Below, in pieces: positions 58,608 through 64,000 of a stretch of DNA of 64,000 nucleotides. Position 1 is the stretch's first letter, and each line of letters begins with the position of its first letter. The notes beneath the pieces are model-generated. The model saw nothing but the letters and a program-made list of their open reading frames with translations. It was not told the DNA's origin and ran no database searches. Made by a program: the position numbers and the translations under genes. This stretch comes from Aldrovandia affinis. Taxonomy: Eukaryota > Chordata > Actinopteri > Notacanthiformes > Halosauridae. The DNA is taken from NCBI GenBank assembly GCA_029706075.1, contig JAINUG010000168.1, positions 1,116,001-1,180,000 on the forward strand. The letters run 5' to 3'.

Positions 58608-58945
58608 CATCTCATCTCATCTTCAGCCGCTTATTCCTAGTTAGGGTCACGGTGGGGCTGGAGCCTATCCCAGCATGCATTGGGGCGAGAGGCAGGAATA
58701 CACCCTGGACAGGTCGCCAATCCATCGCAGGGCACTACATACACAATTCACTCACACACTCATACCTACGGGCAATTTAGACTCTCCAATTAGCCTAACG
58801 TGCATGTCTTTGGACTGTGGGAAGAAACCGGAGTACCCGGAGGAGAACATGCAAACTCCACACAGAAAGGCCCCCGGCCTGGATTCGAACCCGAGACCTT
58901 CTTGCTGTGAGGCAACAGTGCTATCCACTGCACCACTGTGTCACC
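58608..58945 (-). mobile_element. tRNA-derived SINE with 13-bp target duplication
   Basis: On the minus strand it begins GGTGACACAGTGGTGCAGTGG (A-box region), then GGGTTCGAATCCAGGCC (B box), a conserved body (TTTGCATGTTCTCC, GGCGACCTGTCCAGGGTGTA) and a GATGAGATGAGATGAG tail. TCTCAACAAGGCT is identical at 58595-58607 and 58946-58958. Not a functional tRNA gene. Confidence 0.93.
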
Positions 58946-58958
58946 TCTCAACAAGGCT

Positions 58959-59890
58959 GTCAATGTAAAATATATAAAATAACCAAAACAACCAAGAAAC
59001 TCATCAAAATGTATTGTGTACCTCTGTGAAGTTGGCACCCCACCCATCACAAAAATAAATAAATGATATGGCAATTGCTTGTGCCGGTTCGTGCCTTAAA
59101 AGTTTTGATTTGTGCTGGTATGTTTAAAAAAAATATTTTTTAGATATCATTTATGTGCAATTACATCATCCAGCACCCCAACCATGTCCAAATCAGTCCA
59201 AAGTGGCCTCATTAGTTCGTGGTAAATTTGTGCCATAAAATAAGAACGTAACAATACATAACGACAGACCGTTTGGCCCATCTAGACTCATCATTTCCTA
59301 GTCTAATGAATATCCCTATAGTTCAGGGTCAATGTGGGGTGTCGGCACTGTCAGCCGAGTGTTGGATCCGGCAAACATCATATGAGCCGATTCCAGCCTG
59401 CGTTCAACACAGCTGCACAAATCTAGTATGCGGAATATCGCACGGACCAATTCTGGCTTGCGGTGTTGGGCCGGATCTGGCATGATTGAATCGGGCTGAT
59501 TCTGGTTACAGCTCAGTATGTTGTGAAAACTGGCAACTAAAAATTCACTACGCAACCACGGAACATTCCCTTACGTTAGCACTAGGGATGTTAATGGTTA
59601 ACCGACTAACCATTTTAACCGAAAATAGGAATTTTAACCGATTAATCTTATCGGTTAAACAGTTAATTTTAAACAAATCGCAGCATAATGTTGGCAATTT
59701 AAATTTCCATGCATATCAACTGGGGTGTGGGGGAAAACAATTCTTAAATCCAACACAGAGCGTGCCACCATAACCTGATATCGTCTATGTTAGGTTTCAT
59801 TTCGTTAACCTTCAGATGGCTACGTTTCGTTTCCTTAGCTTTCACATGGCTATGTTACTTGTAGGCAACGTTAGCTCTCACAGAGTCAGA
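58959..59890. other. Unannotated DNA with a possible hAT end
   Basis: About 930 bp. At 59580-59660, ACTAGGGATGTTAATGGTTAACC resembles the end of a fish hAT MITE, but no partner terminus was found. 59330-59480 has loosely repeated GGATC/GGCGG-type phrases. No gene seen. Confidence 0.4.
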
Positions 59891-60036
59891 CCCCTGATTC
59901 TAACAGGGGGCGATTCGGCAACTAGTTGCCCGAAATGCATTGATTGTCTATGAGAGAGGGCAACTTCCAGTGATTGGCCGATTTGGCGATTTGTGGGCGT
60001 GGCGGCGACACAGAAAAGTTGAAAATTCTGAACTTT

Positions 60037-60052
60037 CGGGCGATATCGCCCG
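60037..60052. promoter_or_regulatory. 16-bp perfect palindrome upstream of the MADF-BESS gene
   Basis: CGGGCGATATCGCCCG, 95 bp before the ATG. Related GGCGAT phrases recur in the left terminus (GGGCGATTCGG, TTGGCGATTTG) and near the right end (GGCGATTTATTCGCC). It may be a binding site for an element-encoded protein; that role is inferred from position only. Confidence 0.45.
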
Positions 60053-60147
60053 GTAAGAGCCAATCAAATTCATGCCTTGCTCTTTTTACCTTCCACGCGG
60101 AAACCAACACAACACCGAAATTTTGTTCCTAGTTCCGACACTTCAAC

Positions 60148-61137
60148 ATGGAGGAGAAACTGATAACAGCGGTCTGCAGTACCCCTATACTATACAATGT
60201 TTCCCTGCAGGAGTACAGGGACAAAAACAAAAAAAATGACGCTTGGACAGCGGTGGCAGCAATTGTTTGTTTCCCTGGTAAGTTTTCAATTCAAGTCAAT
60301 TCATTAATTGGTAACGTTATAGATGCCATATGCCATTAGCCATTATCCAAAACCATTGCTGCAACGTGTTTGGAATAGATTGTATGATAGTAAAACACAT
60401 AGTTATGTGCATAAGATATGCTCCTACCTGTATAGATAATACTTCTGTCATGGTGTACTGTAAAAAAGATGGTGAAGTTGTAGTATATCAATGACTGAAT
60501 AAAGTGTTCATGACTAAACATACTGTAATATAAAAATGTTTTTCCAGTTGATGTTTGCCGCAAAAGGTGGAAAAGCCTACGGACCACCTACAGGAGGGAG
60601 ATGAACAAGGAGAAGATGAAGAAGAGGAGTGGGGCTGGAGCAGTGGTTCAGCGGCCATGGCGCTACACCGAAGTAATGTCCTTCCTTCACCCTTTCATTC
60701 AGGAAAGGGAAACAAGTGGGAACATGGAGGATGGTGAGGGAGAAGAGGAAGACAGGCAGGAGTCACCAGAGGCAGTGCTTGAGAGAGAGGGAGAAAGTCA
60801 GACCCCAGGCACCACGCCAGAAAGAGAGGGCTCACAGAGAGAATTGAGAGAAGACATTCCTGTGGTGGCAGGCCCATGTACACCTACTCAAGTCCCAGCC
60901 AAAAAGAGAAAGGTGGCAGAGAAGTCAATGTCCCCATTTGAACGTCATCTCATTGAGGCTATCAATGCTACAGGAGCACAGGAAGACAACACATCTTCCT
61001 CAGATGATGAGGATATGCTTTTCTTTAAAAGCATATTGCCATCTGTTAAGAGGCTTTCTGGTCCCCGAAGAGCAGCACTGAAAATGAAAATTCACCAGCT
61101 TGTGTTTGAGGCAGAGTACAGCCAGGCTAATGATTAG
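60148..61137 (+). CDS. MADF-BESS domain DNA-binding protein, two exons, intact
   Basis: Exon 1 is 60148-60277. The intron 60278-60547 (270 bp) starts GTAAGT and ends TTTTCCAG. Exon 2 is 60548-61137 with stop TAG at 61135-61137. Spliced length is 720 nt, 239 residues. Residues 4-94 form a MADF domain (LITAVCSTPILYN, AWTAVAAIV, CRKRWKSLRTTYRREMNKEK, PWRYTEVMSFLHPFI), an Adf-1/Myb-SANT-like DNA-binding fold; its WKSLR helix is created across the splice. The middle is acidic. PAKKRKV (160-166) looks like a monopartite nuclear localisation signal. Residues 199-231 (DMLFFKSILPSVKRL...) fit a BESS protein-interaction motif. Likely an accessory protein of the surrounding Harbinger-type element; a domesticated gene is the alternative. 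Confidence 0.82.
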
Positions 61138-61217
61138 ACCGTCTATCAGATACACGAATATGCACTTTTTTATAAGACATCCCTCATTTGTTTTTATGTT
61201 AAAATGTGTCCCAACTC

Positions 61218-61946
61218 TGTCACGTCTCGTGTTCGTGTTCCCCGTAATTAGGTGTTTTCATTTATTCCATGTTTTCCTGGCTGTCTGGTCCGTGTTTTCA
61301 CTTTTACCTACCTGTTCCCAGTCTTGTCATTGTATTATCGTTTTCACCTGTTCCTCATGTGTCTGATTGCAGTTAGCTGCATTCGTGTTAATTCCTGATT
61401 GTTTCTCGTTATGTCTGATGTAGTTAGCTGTTCATTTCCTGATTGTCTCGTTATTGTATTATCGTTTTCACTTAATTCCTCATGTGTCTGATTGCAGTCA
61501 GCTGCATTCATGTTTATTCCTGATTGTTTCTTGTTATGTCTTAATGTATTTAAGCTGTGTGTTTTCCCATGTTCGTTGCCAGATTGTCTTGTGCTTTGCG
61601 TATGCTTACACTACTCTCCAGCGTTTTCTCTGTTTCCTCGCGTTTCGTTTCATCGTGTTTGTGTTCGTGCTTGTGCTCCAGTGTTCGTCTTGATCTCAGT
61701 CTCGTTCCCGCTCCCCCCTGTGTTCCCTGGACTGCTTTCACATTATCGACCTTCGCCTGCCCACTGACTACGCCTTGCCTGCTCCTGATACCCCTGAAGC
61801 CCGGAACGAACTCTGCCTGTCCCCGACCATTCTTTGGATCCCTGCGTTGCTCTGATTACTCCTGCCTGACCATCGCCTGTTTAAACAATAAAATAAGTTA
61901 TTGCATTTCTGGGTCCGCGCCTGGTTTTCTGGTACCAATCCTGACA
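61218..61946 (+). mobile_element. Solo Ty3/gypsy-type LTR, 729 bp, exact 5-bp duplication
   Basis: Begins TGTCACG and ends CCTGACA, flanked by AACTC at 61213-61217 and 61947-61951. AATAAAATAAG near the 3' end is the polyadenylation signal. It starts 80 bp past the stop codon of the MADF-BESS gene, and could supply or disturb its 3' end. Overlapping ORFs inside it are not gene-like. Confidence 0.93.
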
Positions 61947-62025
61947 AACTCAATGACTCTAGAATACTCTTTTCGGCTTTGTTCTTCTGAGGCGGGAAAC
62001 AGAGATGTGTATTTGGAAATAATGT

Positions 62026-62068
62026 GATTGATTTAGGGAAGCCAGTGTCTGGCCTCCCTAAATCAATC
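62026..62068. repeat. 20-bp hairpin with one mismatch
   Basis: Arms 62026-62045 (GATTGATTTAGGGAAGCCAG) and 62049-62068 pair at 19 of 20 positions around the loop TGT. It lies between the two convergent genes of the Harbinger-type element. No U-run follows it, and vertebrate genes do not use hairpin terminators, so a termination role is not proposed. Confidence 0.85.
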
Positions 62069-62648
62069 AGTCTGCTCATCACTAGGGGGTGTGTGATTTA
62101 TTCAGTCTATTGTATTGCTAATCAAGTCTAAATGGTTGACCTGAGTAGCCGGTTGATCACCTATCTATGTATTCTACTGGCCATTCCGGTTTCAGGAGTT
62201 CCTCTCTCTTCCTCTCAATCACCTATTCATATGTCAATGACTGACTCCATTTGGCCGCACAGATCCTTTGTAATTGTGATATGATTTACCTGTCTGCCTA
62301 CAGTTCAATATCTTACAATATGGATGGTTCTAAAAAGAATGTTTGTGTTAACTGCATTTACAGTAGTTGTTGCAATAGACATTTGTGTGCTTGTGTAAAC
62401 TGGAAAAAAGCTGTTGTAAGAAATGTGTACATTTATCTTTCTATCTGGAGTAATGGAGGTTTAGCTCTTTTAACCCTCAAGTGACTAACATATTTTATAT
62501 ACAAAAAAGACTGACTGGAGTCAGAAATACCCCAAGTTAAACTATTGAATAAAAGGGTCCAATTAATTCAAGAAAATATTTTTTTTATTGCAATATCATT
62601 AGATATATAAAAACTTTTATTTTGCATCAAAAAACTATAAAAACACAG

Positions 62649-62892
62649 TTATGCAACATTGTCTTGCCATGGGACCACACCCTCTGCAGAAAAGTAGGAG
62701 GCAAGTGTTTCCCTCACATGGCTGGAACCTCTCTCCATCCAGCTGCAGCTCCTACACCAGCCTGTGATATTCGCCGTGCTGCCGGCGGGTCTGCAAAATT
62801 CTGTGGACCCACACACGGGACCTCCTGCGTTTGCAGCGCAAGTAAATGGCCGCAATTGTAAAAAGCCTTCTGAGTTTGAGTTTGCGGTTCAT
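62649..62892 (-). pseudogene. PIF/Harbinger transposase, N- and C-termini fused by a deletion
   Basis: From the ATG at 62890-62892 the minus strand reads MNRKLKLRRLFTIAAIYLRC, then RVWVHRILQTRRQHGEYHRLV, a TAG at 62752-62754, then ELQLDGERF. This is the start of HARBI1-like transposases. About 25 residues later, in a shifted frame, it reads VRETLASYFSAEGVVPWQ and stops at 62649, which is like the extreme C-terminus of the same family. The whole catalytic middle is deleted, leaving roughly 80 codons of a protein usually above 340. Confidence 0.75.
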
Positions 62893-63062
62893 GGTTGAAG
62901 GAAACAATACTGTTAGCCAACTAATATTTATAATAAAGATTCTCAAAATCTATGATGAACTATTCGTTTACCATGCAAAAAGTTTGTAAGCACGTCGGAA
63001 GCATTTTTGAGGAAGCCACTGGGCGATTTATTCGCCTAGTATCGGCCCGTTAGAATACGGGG

Positions 63063-64000
63063 TTAGTCTTTATACATTATTGCTTGAGCAATTTTCCCTT
63101 TCGCCTTATTCTTCATCATTATAGCTCGACGAGTAAGTAAACTAAAAAGGAAAATTACAGTCGGACTACTAGACACGCTACCTTTAGCAGAACAGGTGGT
63201 CTTGTTAACTAATCGCAGAAAGGAAAACGAAATGGTCAGCAAGATCCACTTTGAGTGGAAGACTTTGAAGCACTTCTCTTACATGTTAAATATAATTGAG
63301 CATACCACAGCTCTTACAAAAGTTCAAGGAAACTTGATAAGCACCCCCAACCCCACCTCAAGGAGTTACGATGACTCCGCTAACAGCCGCCAACTTCCCG
63401 GCCATAAAGTTAAAGTCTGTCCAACTTTTTTTGTCACTGAGCACCCTGACTTTGCGCCGCCAAAAGTCGCTTCACCCGCCTACCGTCACCAACTCCCATT
63501 GAAAATGATTGAGTTCCAGCTGCTATCTTTGCTTCTGGTAGATGTGCCGTCTTTAGGTTTTGACAGCAATGCCACAGCACGAATAAATGTAAAGGACTGT
63601 TGTAAAAAGTGTGCATGTTGAATATATGCCATGACATCCTTACTCTATACGTATATTGCCTTTCAAGTAGATATGACAAAAAGATCTAAAAGCCAATGTA
63701 GAATAATTGTACTGGAATGACTGTGTCAGATTGAGAGTGTGTTTAAAATAGTTTTTTTGGTTGGTTTTTTTACCTTAATTTTTCAGGGAAGCCATATTCA
63801 GATCAAAGATCTTTTAAAAAAATGTGCCCTAATTACAACAACAAGACAGAAGACATATTAGTTATGGAAACACATTCTAAAAGTAAGATCATTTACAAAG
63901 CACAGAACAAATAAACAGACAAGAACAAATAACCACATCATTAAAAGAAAGAACACTATTCTGGGAACACATCAAACAACAGTAATTTAAAAATCAACTA
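63063..64000. other. Unannotated DNA to the window end
   Basis: About 940 bp. The plus-strand ORF at 63196-63621 (141 codons) shows no domain I recognise and starts and ends in unremarkable contexts. 63330-63510, read on the minus strand, has GGCGGCGCAAAG and TTTTCAATGGGAGTTGG phrases resembling subterminal Harbinger sequence, so a second element end may lie here. The last 250 bp are AT-rich with nothing recognised. Confidence 0.4.

Larger units (their letters stand above)
59891..63062. mobile_element. PIF/Harbinger-type element with intact accessory gene and gutted transposase
   Basis: Candidate termini are CCCCTGATTCTAACAGG (59891-59907) and the complement CCCCGTATTCTAACGGG (63046-63062), 14 of 17 matching. 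Inside, a plus-strand MADF-BESS gene (60148-61137) converges on a minus-strand Harbinger transposase remnant (62649-62892), the usual two-gene layout of this superfamily. A solo LTR (61218-61946) inserted between them. No clear 3-bp target duplication was found, so the outer limits are tentative. Confidence 0.6.

Noticed and set aside
58900-58945. tRNA gene from the GGTTCGAATCC box
   Set aside because: It is the head of the SINE at 58608-58945, with a 13-bp target duplication.
61454-62082. ORFs of up to 156 codons on both strands
   Set aside because: They fall in or across the boundary of the solo LTR 61218-61946 and have low-complexity, cysteine- or serine-rich composition.
63196-63621. 141-codon plus-strand ORF as a host gene
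   Set aside because: No domain, no splice context, and overlap with sequence resembling Harbinger subterminal DNA; kept only as unannotated.

Overview
The window reads as nuclear DNA of a teleost fish. The evidence is the mix of repeats: several Tc1-like families, hAT elements with 8-bp target-site duplications, L2-clade LINEs and a SINE sharing the fish-type 3' tail stem-loop (GCTCTGGATAAGAGC followed by TGTAA repeats), Rex1-like LINEs, a BEL/Pao element, a Gmr1-like Ty3/gypsy element and PIF/Harbinger elements with accessory DNA-binding proteins. No prokaryotic gene organisation is present. I could not assign a species.

I found no certain host gene. The window is a dense stack of transposons, most of them broken. 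1-3.3 kb: two Tc1-like transposase pseudogenes. 3.3-6.3 kb: a decayed hAT element. 7.1-8.1 kb: a solo LTR. 8.7-10 kb: a non-autonomous hAT element. 10.8-13.1 kb: a Tc1 element holding a LINE fragment that holds a hAT MITE. 14.4-23.2 kb: a restriction-like-endonuclease LINE (R2/NeSL type), split by a hAT element that is itself split by an L2 LINE, with the tail of a second LINE copy abutting its 5' end. 23.2-29.2 kb: a Gmr1-like gypsy element whose integrase precedes its reverse transcriptase, split by another L2 LINE. 29.2-30.8 kb: a nearly intact Tc1 element with 198-bp inverted repeats next to a long TG microsatellite. 31-35.6 kb: a minisatellite split by a SINE, then two LINE fragments. 35.8-36.5 kb: a Harbinger-type SANT pseudogene. 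37.6-40.1 kb: an L2-clade LINE split by a Tc1 derivative. 40.5-44.2 kb: a Rex1-like fragment, a pogo-like element containing a hAT element, and an L2 LINE with an SGNH-esterase ORF1. 44.2-53.9 kb: a large inverted-repeat structure and a complete, recent BEL/Pao retrotransposon. 54-59 kb: a TIR element, a LINE tail, a solo LTR and a tRNA-derived SINE. 59.9-63 kb: a PIF/Harbinger-type element with an intact two-exon MADF-BESS gene and a gutted transposase.

The most informative items are these. (1) The pol order PR-INT-RT in the gypsy element. (2) The BEL/Pao element, whose two LTRs differ, by eye, only by one 5-bp indel and which has matching TTTAA target duplications. (3) The open, spliced MADF-BESS gene inside an element that has lost its transposase. 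(4) The many nested insertions with exact target duplications, which give a relative order of events. (5) The head-to-tail junction of two REL-endonuclease LINE copies. All calls come from reading the sequence and the conceptual translations. No database search was possible.
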